Assembly: GCA_017306155.1 (NCBI GenBank)
Contig: JAFKJB010000011.1
Coordinates: 1-64,000 of the forward strand
DNA: 64,000 nucleotides
Source of the DNA: Nitrosospira multiformis
Lineage (GTDB): Bacteria > Pseudomonadota > Gammaproteobacteria > Burkholderiales > Nitrosomonadaceae
Direction: 5' to 3'
Under the pieces are notes generated by a model. That model was not told the DNA's origin. It saw only the letters and a program-made list of their open reading frames with translations, and searched no databases. Shown here piece after piece: positions 29,453-37,777 of the stretch. Position 1 is the first letter of the stretch. Every line of letters starts with the position of its first letter. The position numbers and the translations under genes were made by a program.

Positions 29453-29831
29453 TCTGGCCTTTGTGGGTCTTGCTATCCAGCCGCTTTTTCTGGGAGTTTG
29501 GCGTCGGTCGGGTCGGCTTGCGTTTTTGCGGCAACTCAGCGATGCTGTCGACAAGTTCGTGCAGGCGTCTCAAGGCTTCCTCGCGGTTTTTCTCCCGGCT
29601 GCGGTACTGCTGAGCCTTGATAATGATGACGCCTTCCCGGGTGATGCGCTGATCGTGGAGTTTCAGCAGGCGCTCCTTATGAATGTCGGATAACGACGAA
29701 GCGACAATGTCGAAGCGCAGATGAACGGCGCTCGATACCTTGTTCACATTCTGCCCGCCTGCGCCTTGCGCGCGAATCGCCTTTATTTCGATTTCGTGAT
29801 CGGGAATATCTATTTTTCCGAAGGTTGCCAT
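29409..29831 (-). CDS. arfB: alternative ribosome-rescue factor B (peptidyl-tRNA hydrolase)
   Basis: 140 aa from ATG 29831. The catalytic GGQ motif is in RAQGAGGQNVNKVSSAVHLRF. A basic tail (QKRKPTRPTPNSQKKRLDSK...KGQIKILRKKW), which threads into the mRNA channel in ArfB, follows. It releases peptides from stalled ribosomes without a stop codon. The start overlaps the stop of the upstream epimerase gene as TAATG, suggesting translational coupling. The 3' ends of arfB and the kinase gene overlap convergently. Confidence 0.93.
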   Translation of the reverse strand: MATFGKIDIPDHEIEIKAIRAQGAGGQNVNKVSSAVHLRFDIVASSLSDIHKERLLKLHDQRITREGVIIIKAQQYRSREKNREEALRRLHELVDSIAELPQKRKPTRPTPNSQKKRLDSKTHKGQIKILRKKWVSEPMS

Positions 29832-30724
29832 TACTTTTCCTGCCCGCTGCCCCATTCAGGTGAGAACGCTCTTGGTGCGAAACCGAAATCGTCGATCGCT
29901 TGCCTATGGTCAAAACAGAGGTCGACATTCATTCGTGTTGCCATTTCGGTTGTGATTTCTTGCTTGCCGGGGAGCAGCATGGCTGAACGTATCGCCAGCC
30001 GGTAGAGCCACAGGGGAGCAATCAGGAAATGTGCAGGCTTGCCGAGTGAACTGAAAATTTTTTCCACCATCTGGCGATAGCTTAAAGTCTCGCCGCCGCT
30101 CAGGTTGTAGGCTTTATTGAAAGTCAAGGGTTGGGAGAGTGCTGTCATACACGCTTGCGCGAGATCGGCCGCGTGCACCGGTTGCCGCAAGCCGGCAGCC
30201 TGCCCGATCAGCGGAAAAAAGCCATAGCGCCGGATAAAGCCTCCAATTCTCGTAATATTCTTGTCGCGAACACAATCATAAACCAGGGTTGGACGAAATA
30301 TTGTCCAGTCCATTCCGGAGGCGCTGCAAAAGCGACAAACAGCCTCTTCCGCTTCCGCCAGCCGGGTTGCCACCTTTCTTTCTGCCGAATTGGCGGAGTG
30401 CGCTTTACTGAACACGCTGGTGGAACCAAAGCCGACCACGCGTTTCAGTTGAAGCGTGTTCAGTATCGGCAGCAGCGGTGGAAGGAGCCAGAGCGGGGCG
30501 AGATGAATGAGAATTTGCGTGTTTACGTCAGGTATCTGTCCCGGCTCGCTCATGTCCGCCTGATGCCAGATCAATTTTCCATTGGAAGGCACTGCTTCCG
30601 CCGCCCGGCGGCTGATCGCATGGACCTCATAGCCGGCATCCAACAGGTCTGGCAGCAGGAATTTTCCGATGATGCTGGTAGCGCCTGTCACCATGATTTT
30701 ATGGTTGGAGCCCGGATCAGCCAT
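29831..30724 (-). CDS. NAD-dependent epimerase/dehydratase family protein
   Basis: 297 aa short-chain dehydrogenase-like. The Rossmann motif is VTGATSIIGKFLL near residue 12. VGFGSTSVFSKAHS carries the expected Ser, but the YxxxK motif is not clear. IFRPTLVYD and YNLSGGETLSYRQMVEKIF are typical of nucleotide-sugar epimerase relatives. The lack of a clear catalytic Tyr-Lys pair makes the reaction uncertain. It lies at the edge of the polysaccharide locus and is coupled to arfB downstream. Confidence 0.8.
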   Translation of the reverse strand: MADPGSNHKIMVTGATSIIGKFLLPDLLDAGYEVHAISRRAAEAVPSNGKLIWHQADMSEPGQIPDVNTQILIHLAPLWLLPPLLPILNTLQLKRVVGFGSTSVFSKAHSANSAERKVATRLAEAEEAVCRFCSASGMDWTIFRPTLVYDCVRDKNITRIGGFIRRYGFFPLIGQAAGLRQPVHAADLAQACMTALSQPLTFNKAYNLSGGETLSYRQMVEKIFSSLGKPAHFLIAPLWLYRLAIRSAMLLPGKQEITTEMATRMNVDLCFDHRQAIDDFGFAPRAFSPEWGSGQEK

Positions 30725-30824
30725 TTGATTTGTCAGCGAGGGGAACAGTGCCGTGGATTTCGCAGGATTGGAAGCGGGATCGGAGCCGGGGTTCAGAAAA
30801 GGTCCTGGAAACAGGCTGTTGATT

Positions 30825-31733
30825 TCACCTCGATTGCGCCAGTCTCCCCATATGCTGCATGCAATGAACTGCGGCTATCGCCCCGAAACGCAACCATATT
30901 CCCGCTGCTACCAGCCACATCAGGGCGCCGGGATATTCCTGCCGGAAGAACTTGCGATAGAAGCGCATCATTCCCCTGTGCTTGTGCCATTCCACGAATA
31001 TCGGCCGGGATCTGCTGCATGTTCCCTTATGGTGTACCACCAGTGCATCAGGCACGAAAAGTATTTTCCAGCCTTTTTCCCGGAAACGCATGCACCAGTC
31101 GAGATCCTCGCAGTGAAGAAAATAACCCTCATCCCATAGGCCAACGTCCCGGATTGCCTCCTGCCGCACCAGCATGAGCGCCCCGGAAATAGCTTCCACT
31201 TCGATTGGTCCGGCGGGTAAAGGCTGCTTATGCAGGTGAAAATCAAAAAACAGCCGGGGCCAGTAACGCTCGAAGCGATACAAACCAAAAGCGCGCACGA
31301 GAGAACGCCACGGTGTCGGCACCGCACGGCGCCCTCCAGCTTGCTCGGTCCCATCCTGATTGATTAAAAGCCCGCCGGCCATGCCGGCCTGGGGGGTCGT
31401 TTCCAATACATGGAGCAGGCGTGGCAACGCATTCCTGCTCAGGAGGCAATCGGGGTTGAGAAACAGAACATGAGATTCTGAAGCAGCTTTGGCCCCGATA
31501 TTGCAGGCCGCGGCAAAACCGAGATTGGCTGCATTGCGCATGATCTTAAGCTTTGCTTCGCCGGGAAAGCGCTCGGCGCAGAATTCCAGGCTTCGATCCG
31601 AGGAGGCGTTGTCCACTACCAGCACCTCAACCACCTGTGGCAGTGCCGATTCAACACAATCCACCAGAGTTTGTCCGGTATTGTAGTTGACGATTACGAC
31701 CGAGATACAAAGGGGATTCGAATTATCTTCCAT
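30825..31733 (-). CDS. family 2 glycosyltransferase (rhamnosyltransferase-like)
   Basis: 302 aa, GT-A fold. ISVVIVNYNTGQTLVDCVESAL opens the domain, with VLVVDNASSDRS, LGFAAACNIG, the DXD-like LFLNPDCLL, and ISGALMLVRQEAIRDVGLWDEGYFLHCEDLDWCMRFREKGW. The pattern matches WbbL-type dTDP-rhamnosyltransferases. A hydrophobic segment near the C-terminus (GALMWLVAAGIWLRFG) may tether it to the inner membrane. It is the first clear gene of the surface-polysaccharide region from this side. Confidence 0.88.
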   Translation of the reverse strand: MEDNSNPLCISVVIVNYNTGQTLVDCVESALPQVVEVLVVDNASSDRSLEFCAERFPGEAKLKIMRNAANLGFAAACNIGAKAASESHVLFLNPDCLLSRNALPRLLHVLETTPQAGMAGGLLINQDGTEQAGGRRAVPTPWRSLVRAFGLYRFERYWPRLFFDFHLHKQPLPAGPIEVEAISGALMLVRQEAIRDVGLWDEGYFLHCEDLDWCMRFREKGWKILFVPDALVVHHKGTCSRSRPIFVEWHKHRGMMRFYRKFFRQEYPGALMWLVAAGIWLRFGAIAAVHCMQHMGRLAQSR

Positions 31734-31882
31734 CTCGCCTGGCAGTTCTTCCGCGTAAAATCCCTTCTTCTTTCAAAATAGTAGACGTACATCCTTTATC
31801 TGTTTTACTATTGACCCGGCCAGAAAATACCGTGAATCTCCTTGCGACGAGGTGATTATGCCCTTGAAGTTCGGCTTTTGAA

Positions 31883-32290
31883 TCAAGCTTCAAATGGGTT
31901 GATCACATCCACCCCTGCCGGAGCAAAGTGGCGCGCATTCCTGGTAGCAACCTTCAGACCATGAGTCAGCGCTGTTGCAGCAATCAATAAATCAGCACTG
32001 TCATTTCCCAGCTGGGCTGAAAGATTCCCCCAGCGCCGGGCTATAGTGGATGTAACCGGTAATACGCGGTCGCCGTAGAGGCGCAATAAATCTTCAATCC
32101 ACCGCGTGAGTAATGCAGCAAACGCGGGGTTGGTGGTTCGTTGCCTTTCGATACCGCGTTCGAGCTCGCCAATACTTACCGCACTTAGAAACAAATCAGT
32201 GTCCTGATAACCCGTGAGCCAGCGAATGACCTGAGGAGATGTGTCACGTTTGCGGAGTTCTGAAAGAACAACCGTGTCCAGGAGAATCAT
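31883..32290 (-). CDS. vapC: PIN-domain toxin of a type II toxin-antitoxin pair
   Basis: 135 aa PIN-domain ribonuclease. Acidic metal ligands are Asp5 (MILLDTVVLSEL), Glu in SIGELERGIE and Asp in NDSADLLIAATAL. The usual DTN at the start reads DTV here. VapC toxins cut tRNA or rRNA when free of antitoxin. The start overlaps the antitoxin stop by four bases (ATGA), so the pair is co-translated. Confidence 0.88.
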   Translation of the reverse strand: MILLDTVVLSELRKRDTSPQVIRWLTGYQDTDLFLSAVSIGELERGIERQRTTNPAFAALLTRWIEDLLRLYGDRVLPVTSTIARRWGNLSAQLGNDSADLLIAATALTHGLKVATRNARHFAPAGVDVINPFEA

Positions 32291-32568
32291 GAGAAATCCA
32301 CGTCACGCAGAACCAGAGAAGCATGGTTAACATCGGCTTCGTCTTCTTCTCCTTCCTTCTGTTTGGGTATCGCCAGCAGGTGAGCGACAAAGCCGGGAGC
32401 CGCCACATGGGCGCTGCGCTGCAGGGATTCGAATGCCTCTTCGGAGAGAACAACCACTGCCGGCTTGCCGCTACGGGTAATGTGCTGCGGTTCACCTCGC
32501 AAAGCTGCATCCACTAACCGGCTGAATTGGGTTTTTGCATCCTGAAGCCGCCATTGGCTTGAGCGCAT
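32287..32568 (-). CDS. Phd/YefM-family antitoxin
   Basis: 93 aa. The N-terminal DNA-binding part has the Phd signature WRLQDAKTQFSRLVDAALRGEPQHITRSGKPAVVVLSEEAFESL. The acidic C-terminal tail (KQKEGEEDEADVN) would wrap the toxin. GAGGA precedes ATG 32568. It probably represses its own promoter through the direct repeats at 32583-32606. The pair sits between glycosyltransferase genes. Confidence 0.9.
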   Translation of the reverse strand: MRSSQWRLQDAKTQFSRLVDAALRGEPQHITRSGKPAVVVLSEEAFESLQRSAHVAAPGFVAHLLAIPKQKEGEEDEADVNHASLVLRDVDFS

Positions 32569-32582
32569 TGATTCCTCGAATT

Positions 32583-32606
32583 GGTCAGATTATCTGGTCT
32601 GATTAT
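32583..32606. promoter_or_regulatory. direct repeats upstream of the toxin-antitoxin operon
   Basis: GGTCAGATTAT (32583-32593) and GGTCTGATTAT (32596-32606) differ at one base and are spaced 13 bases start to start. They begin 15 bases upstream of the antitoxin start, the expected place of an autoregulatory operator. Confidence 0.5.
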
Positions 32607-32699
32607 GACGGGCTAAGGGGAGAATAGTCAAGGACAGTGCGGAGTGATCTGGTCGTATTCGCTCCAGATCCATCCAGCAAGTGCGGTTTGTTTTTGCGT

Positions 32700-34196
32700 C
32701 TAAAACTCCTGGCTCCCGTGTTGGCGCGTGGTATTGGCGTCATCTGGGGAGGTTCTGGCTCTCGTGCGCGAGTTTGAGACGCCGGCAATTTTCTTGCAGG
32801 TGAGAATCTTTTCCTTCAATAACTGATTACTGGCTTTAATGAGATCAGTGTAATGGGTATTTTCAACGCCCCAGATGGTGGATTGCTCGGATTCTTTGTG
32901 CCCGACCAGAAATGGGTCGACCGTGAGCACGTTGAGCGCACCTTGTCTTTCAAGATAACGATCTATTGTATTCGTTGTCACATCGTGGTTATTTTCATCC
33001 CAGCGCGCAATCGTATCGTATACACGCTCGCTATAAACATTGAAAACCATGCTCATCAACTTATTGATGACTGCGAACTGCTGATTCCGGAATTTGTATA
33101 GACCCAACACATCAACGTCCTTATCCAGATCGGCTATCAAGCCTGCGAATATATCCCAGGTAATGTCAGAATCATTCAGGCATTCCTGGATATCTTGCCA
33201 CCGCACTTCAAAATCGGGTGGAAACTCGACGTCATCTTCACAGATCGTTATCTGCCGCAAACCTTGCTGGCGCGCGAGCATAATGAGAAATTTGTAGCTC
33301 ATCGCGCAGCCAATCCAGCTGTGCGTATGGCGCAGGCCGGGGAAAGCGGAAAAACCGAACCTGTTATCCCTGACGAATCCTTGTGCACGCTCGACATATT
33401 CGGGGAGACTAAGGCAGACGGCGTTGCTCGGCAGTTCGGCTTCGTGCCCCGCCAGATGCCAGAATTCCTCGAATGAAATATTATCCGTTGCCAGAAGGAA
33501 CCGGTAGAAGAAGTAATCAAACTGATCAGGTAGCCTTTCCTGCGCATTGTCACATGGTACTTCCATATCTGCATTCGAAACCTGACTGATACCGTTGCTA
33601 TTGCCGGGACGACTGCCCAGGGGAAGGTAAAAAATCCGGCGCAGATCAAGACCCTTTTGCTTGAGAAAGGCAATGCTCGCGGTAGAGCAATCGAGAATGA
33701 CAGACGCACTTTGCAGGATTTGCAGATAGGCTTCAGTAAACGGGTCCGCCTTGCTTGAATCCTCTACCTGAACGGCAGTATAAAAAGCGGGAAGGTGCGT
33801 AAACGCTGGAGCGTTGATGACAAAATGGGTGCGTTCGTCGTGCCCCTCCCGTGGCAGTTCGTGGACGATTCGCGACTCGATTCCTGCGCGGGATAATGTG
33901 ACTGCAATAATATTTGCCAAGCCAAGATCGGAAGGCGTAGCCAGAATGATGACGGGATCATTGCAGCTGGATCGTAGCCGCATTAGCGGCTTGATCCCAA
34001 CCTGTGGTGCAAGTATACGCCGGGCTCCCCCTCGTCTGAGGCTCCTGCCAAGGCGCGATAAGGCGTTTAACAGTCCCCGTTTTCGTATAAATGAGAAATA
34101 TCCTTTGAGAATTTCGGGATGCTGTCGGAAGTATTCTGTCGTCGCAGCGATACGAGCGCAGCTATCCGCTAATTTTCGAATTTTCCTGCCCAGCAT
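32700..34196 (-). CDS. putative glycosyltransferase with a GT25-like domain
   Basis: 498 aa. The second half contains a block like LPS glycosyltransferase family 25: HTHSWIGCAMSYKFLIMLARQQ followed by the acidic ITICEDDVEFP. Around residues 80-230 a separate domain (PVIILATPSDLGLANIIAVTLSRAG...) may bind a sugar nucleotide. It lacks signal and membrane segments. ATG 34196 is used; the ORF opens two codons earlier at a TTG. The C-terminus is a polar, non-conserved tail. Probably cytoplasmic and part of polysaccharide assembly. Confidence 0.65.
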   Translation of the reverse strand: MLGRKIRKLADSCARIAATTEYFRQHPEILKGYFSFIRKRGLLNALSRLGRSLRRGGARRILAPQVGIKPLMRLRSSCNDPVIILATPSDLGLANIIAVTLSRAGIESRIVHELPREGHDERTHFVINAPAFTHLPAFYTAVQVEDSSKADPFTEAYLQILQSASVILDCSTASIAFLKQKGLDLRRIFYLPLGSRPGNSNGISQVSNADMEVPCDNAQERLPDQFDYFFYRFLLATDNISFEEFWHLAGHEAELPSNAVCLSLPEYVERAQGFVRDNRFGFSAFPGLRHTHSWIGCAMSYKFLIMLARQQGLRQITICEDDVEFPPDFEVRWQDIQECLNDSDITWDIFAGLIADLDKDVDVLGLYKFRNQQFAVINKLMSMVFNVYSERVYDTIARWDENNHDVTTNTIDRYLERQGALNVLTVDPFLVGHKESEQSTIWGVENTHYTDLIKASNQLLKEKILTCKKIAGVSNSRTRARTSPDDANTTRQHGSQEF

Positions 34197-34301
34197 GCGC
34201 AAAATTTTGCTTGCTCTATGGATACAGTGACACTGAAAGTATTTTCAGAAATTGTAAAGGAATGTCCCGTACGTTCCCTGCGCGTCTCGATGCCTCCCGC
34301 G

Positions 34302-35330
34302 CTATTCATCACGCAAGCTTCTCTTTTTCACAGTTCCTTTCAGCTTGCATGCCTTGAAGGCTGCCCAGTATCCCCGATAGGCGAGAGAGCGGGTTTCCTC
34401 ATCGAGATCGAAGCCCGATGCCAGTTTCAGAGTGGCAATCGAATCCAGATGACGGGCTGATCCGACAATTGCGTCATAGTGCCCGTTTATCATCGCCCAG
34501 TTTTTATCCAGATCGACAATTTCTGCCCATCGCTGAATTTCCGGTTCAGGGTGAAGCCTGCTCATGACGTAATTGGAGGACCCTTGACGTTCCAGCCGAT
34601 GGCAGAAAGCATCGAAACTTATCTTCCTGACCATGATGGACACAGCGTTCTTGTTGTAAATTACCCGCAATCCGTGTTTCGAGAGCCGATAGCCTAGTTC
34701 GAGATCCTCTGCGCCAAAGCGGAAAACGGGATTGAATACGCCATGCTTCAGCAAGAAGGAGCGCTTGCAGGAGGAACGCCCACCCCAGAAATAAGAGTAA
34801 TCGAGAATATCTCCATGCTTCAGAGACGGGTACGAGAATAAAAAACAACCTACTTCGGTGACGAAATACATGAGCGGATTCTGGCTGATCTCCGGGTCGA
34901 GAGCGGTGTAACCCAATACTGCGTAATGTTGAGCCGGAAATTTCAGGTGCGTTTTGACATGCTCTTCCAGGAGGGTTTCGGAGGCAATGTCGTCGTCATC
35001 CATAAAAAAAACGAGATCACTCTGGCTGGCAAAAAGGCCATGATTCTTTGCGCTGGCCAATCCCGCATTGCGTTGATAGAAGTAGCGCAGTGGGAGTTTT
35101 TTAGCGTAGCTATCCGCTACGGTCTCCGTGCCGTCGGCTGATCCGTCATTTATTATTACGACTTCAAAACGCTCTGTAGACAGCGTTTGTTCGCACAGGC
35201 TCTCCAGCACTTGAGCCAGCAGTGGTGCGCGGTTGTAGGTACAGATTACTATGCTCAGCAACGGTTTTGCCGCACCATGTTCTGTGGAAAGGGAGCGGTC
35301 AAGCATAGGATTCGAGTATGAAGAACGCAT
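34302..35330 (-). CDS. family 2 glycosyltransferase
   Basis: 342 aa. The GT2 core is clear: LSIVICTYNRAPLLAQVLESL, VVIINDGSADGTETV, AGLASAKNHG and the metal-binding DXD in VFFMDDDDIAS. The acceptor-side FRFGAEDLELGYRLSKHG follows. The ORF start at 35330 overlaps the upstream gene by 32 bases. An internal ATG at 35306 would shorten the overlap. Acceptor sugar unknown. Confidence 0.9.
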   Translation of the reverse strand: MRSSYSNPMLDRSLSTEHGAAKPLLSIVICTYNRAPLLAQVLESLCEQTLSTERFEVVIINDGSADGTETVADSYAKKLPLRYFYQRNAGLASAKNHGLFASQSDLVFFMDDDDIASETLLEEHVKTHLKFPAQHYAVLGYTALDPEISQNPLMYFVTEVGCFLFSYPSLKHGDILDYSYFWGGRSSCKRSFLLKHGVFNPVFRFGAEDLELGYRLSKHGLRVIYNKNAVSIMVRKISFDAFCHRLERQGSSNYVMSRLHPEPEIQRWAEIVDLDKNWAMINGHYDAIVGSARHLDSIATLKLASGFDLDEETRSLAYRGYWAAFKACKLKGTVKKRSLRDE

Positions 35331-36036
35331 CTTTCTTGGGGAGATGCGGTCTCCTTGAAAGGTAATCGTTCATGGTCCTTGCAGCCGATGCATGATCGTA
35401 ATACGCCACCGGTTTGCGCAAGCTGTGGGCAACCGGCACGGCATCGACGATTCCCATTTTAAGACCGTGTTTCTCAGCCAAAACCGGCCATACAAAATCA
35501 TTGCCCCAGCCCATGGGACTTGCCTCATCAAAAGGCAGGATGTAGTCAAAGGCGCTGCGATGCAAGGAGAATAAAGGCCCGATTTCGACAAAACGAGTCA
35601 GGCGGGCGTCGAGTCCATCGAGTTGCTCCACAAATGGATGATCGATATAGCTGTCATGAGTTCTTGCGGGTTGTGCAATCGCGAAATTATAGTGCGACAC
35701 CCGCGCAAGATAGGAATCGAGGAAACCCGGCGGCAGAACGATGTCGTCATCACTGATAATGATGTATTCGAAATCGTAAAGATTGACTGTCTTCAATAGC
35801 TGATTCAGCAACAGGAATTTGGGGACAGGCCTCTCGAATCTTTGTACGGTGAGAGATGCCATTGCCGGTTCTGGCAGGTTTTTTCCCAATGAAGCCCATT
35901 GCTGCCTGACTGCCCAGTCCTTGCTGCCAGCAAATTCCCGGCTGATGTCAACAGCAACGTTCTCCTTGTCGGCAAGATATATTCCGGCTATGAGTATCTG
36001 TAACATCTGCCGGGTCGTCTTTCCGGAACTGTTCAT
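35299..36036 (-). CDS. putative glycosyltransferase
   Basis: 245 aa from ATG 36036. That start is preferred over the longer ORF (36120) because it forms an ATGA overlap with the upstream stop. It starts RQMLQILIAGIYLADKEN and carries a GT-A-type acidic motif IIISDDDIVLPPGFLDSYLARV near residue 90. MGWGNDFVWPVLAEKHGLKMGIVDAVPVAHS is a typical acceptor-side block. The family is not certain. It is coupled to genes on both sides. Confidence 0.7.
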   Translation of the reverse strand: MNSSGKTTRQMLQILIAGIYLADKENVAVDISREFAGSKDWAVRQQWASLGKNLPEPAMASLTVQRFERPVPKFLLLNQLLKTVNLYDFEYIIISDDDIVLPPGFLDSYLARVSHYNFAIAQPARTHDSYIDHPFVEQLDGLDARLTRFVEIGPLFSLHRSAFDYILPFDEASPMGWGNDFVWPVLAEKHGLKMGIVDAVPVAHSLRKPVAYYDHASAARTMNDYLSRRPHLPKKDAFFILESYA

Positions 36037-36935
36037 ATTGCATTTCCAGAAATGTCGGAATTGTGCTCTCCATCTCCCCGAAAAGCTGGGGGCTTGCCTT
36101 CGTTGTTTCCAAGACTCCAATCAAAGAGTGGGGTGCGGGGTGCTGAAAAGATATTGGCCCATTGCTTTCTGGTTCTGTCATCAGAGTGAAGAGTTGGGAA
36201 ACCTGGCACCAAGGCGATTTTGGTTTCAGGTTGTACCGTAAAAAGATTATTTTTTTCCTTATCATCGGCTACGAGTACGAGGTCCGCGCAAGTGGTGTTG
36301 AAAAGTTCGAATCGATGAAGTTCGGTACTGTCATCGGGAAAAGCGGGACCGGCAGGACGAACAGTGGGCTGCGAATCGGCCATCCAATAGATGACCTTTG
36401 AATAGGGAGCGTATGCCCGCACGTAGGGTAAGTGCCGGAAGGCTGTTACAGATCCATATAACAGCACATGATGATATTTTCCCCCTTCAGCTCTCAGATG
36501 GAAAGGGACCGCATCGAGTCCGTGGATAAGGCGAATGCCTTGTTTTTCAGATGCTTCCTTGCGAAGCCAGTCGTCTGAATCCGGAACAAAGGTGATATGG
36601 AACCCCATTTCCTGCAGGAGGTGAAGGATCGCCAACATGGGATGAGCGTCGTTATCCTCATCTGCCGAAAGCACTGGCCAACCCACTATCAATATCCATT
36701 GTTGCGCAGGATCATACCGGCACGCGCTTGCGACTACAGAGGGCAGGGCATCAGGATTACGGTCAAATTGAGAAATATTCCTGGTAGAGACCTTCCATGC
36801 ACCGGGCCGACCCAGGTATATATCCTTGAGCAGATGCCTGAAATACCAGGGTAGCGGTAGATTTCTGTATATCTGGCGCAACAGCCTGTTGAACCAGATG
36901 GAATAGATGAGCCTGACAGATTTCCAGTCATTCAT
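36033..36935 (-). CDS. hypothetical protein of the polysaccharide cluster
   Basis: 300 aa without a firm family. WILIVGWPVLSADED near residue 80 and the following MLAILHLLQEMGFHITFVPDSDDW resemble the N-terminal half of GT-B glycosyltransferases, and YHHVLLYGSVTAF and DLVLVADDKEKN fit such a fold. No second Rossmann half with a nucleotide-sugar site is evident. It overlaps the next gene by ATGA. It could be a truncated or divergent glycosyltransferase. Confidence 0.55.
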   Translation of the reverse strand: MNDWKSVRLIYSIWFNRLLRQIYRNLPLPWYFRHLLKDIYLGRPGAWKVSTRNISQFDRNPDALPSVVASACRYDPAQQWILIVGWPVLSADEDNDAHPMLAILHLLQEMGFHITFVPDSDDWLRKEASEKQGIRLIHGLDAVPFHLRAEGGKYHHVLLYGSVTAFRHLPYVRAYAPYSKVIYWMADSQPTVRPAGPAFPDDSTELHRFELFNTTCADLVLVADDKEKNNLFTVQPETKIALVPGFPTLHSDDRTRKQWANIFSAPRTPLFDWSLGNNEGKPPAFRGDGEHNSDISGNAI

Positions 36936-36958
36936 TAATAATGGGAGGAAATCAGGCC

Positions 36959-37759
36959 TTAAATTTTCTTGCTCTCGAAAACGAGCCCGTTATTACCGAA
37001 TATCCCGTAGCGGATGTCATAGAGTTTATGCATTGTAGTGCGGAATCCGAGCTGAGCTAGCTTCAGCAGCATTTCCAGGGAAAAAATATTGTATACGAGT
37101 ATGCCATCAGGATTTAACGGATCCAGGTGATAAATGGGTTCCATATGATGAATAACTTCACCATCCATTATTTCTGCCCTTTTCTCATCGAAATAGCCGG
37201 TTTGATAAAAGGGGACGGTAAAAATGTGGACTCCTCCAGGCTTTAATATCCTGTAAATCTCTTTAAATGCCTTATAGGGATCTGGAATATGTTCGAAAAC
37301 GTCACTTGTCATTACGACATCAAAAGCATTTCCCTCAAAGTGAGAATGCGCGAGGTCTACGTTTAGTATCCCATTGACAATATCTCCAGACTTATATTTC
37401 CTGCCAAAATACTCACATGAGACATAGTTGACATTGTGTTTAAGGCAATGATGCAACCCACCTGACGCCTCGGCATTCAAAATCTGCTTGTCGGATGTTA
37501 TTTTCCCGAAATCTCCGAAGTTAAGAAGCTTTCGCAGTACAAAACCTAACTGCCTCTTTCTATTGCTTGCTTTACATAATATGCAGTAACCCAATTCCCT
37601 ATGATTGTCTCGAAATTTACCAAAATAGCTCGGAAGACCACAAACTGAGCATATTCCAACGAAACCATATCTGGAAGTGAAGCTCTCTAAACGGTTAAGA
37701 TTTCTATCGGCAATCGGGTAAATTCTCATTCTCGTCTGTTTAATGCTTACGGTTTTCAC
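36959..37759 (-). CDS. class I SAM-dependent methyltransferase with zinc-ribbon-like N-terminus
   Basis: 266 aa. Residues 35-70 have two Cys pairs (CSVCG and CILCKAS), probably a zinc site. The methyltransferase domain has DVVMTSDVFEHIPDPYKAFKEIYRILKPGGVHIFTVPF near residue 145. The start is GTG 37759, with GGAAG upstream. The gene is visibly AT-richer than the housekeeping genes, suggesting a separate origin. It probably methylates a sugar of the surface polymer; the target is unknown. Confidence 0.8.
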   Translation of the reverse strand: MKTVSIKQTRMRIYPIADRNLNRLESFTSRYGFVGICSVCGLPSYFGKFRDNHRELGYCILCKASNRKRQLGFVLRKLLNFGDFGKITSDKQILNAEASGGLHHCLKHNVNYVSCEYFGRKYKSGDIVNGILNVDLAHSHFEGNAFDVVMTSDVFEHIPDPYKAFKEIYRILKPGGVHIFTVPFYQTGYFDEKRAEIMDGEVIHHMEPIYHLDPLNPDGILVYNIFSLEMLLKLAQLGFRTTMHKLYDIRYGIFGNNGLVFESKKI

Positions 37760-37777
37760 GTCTTCCCAGTAACCAGA

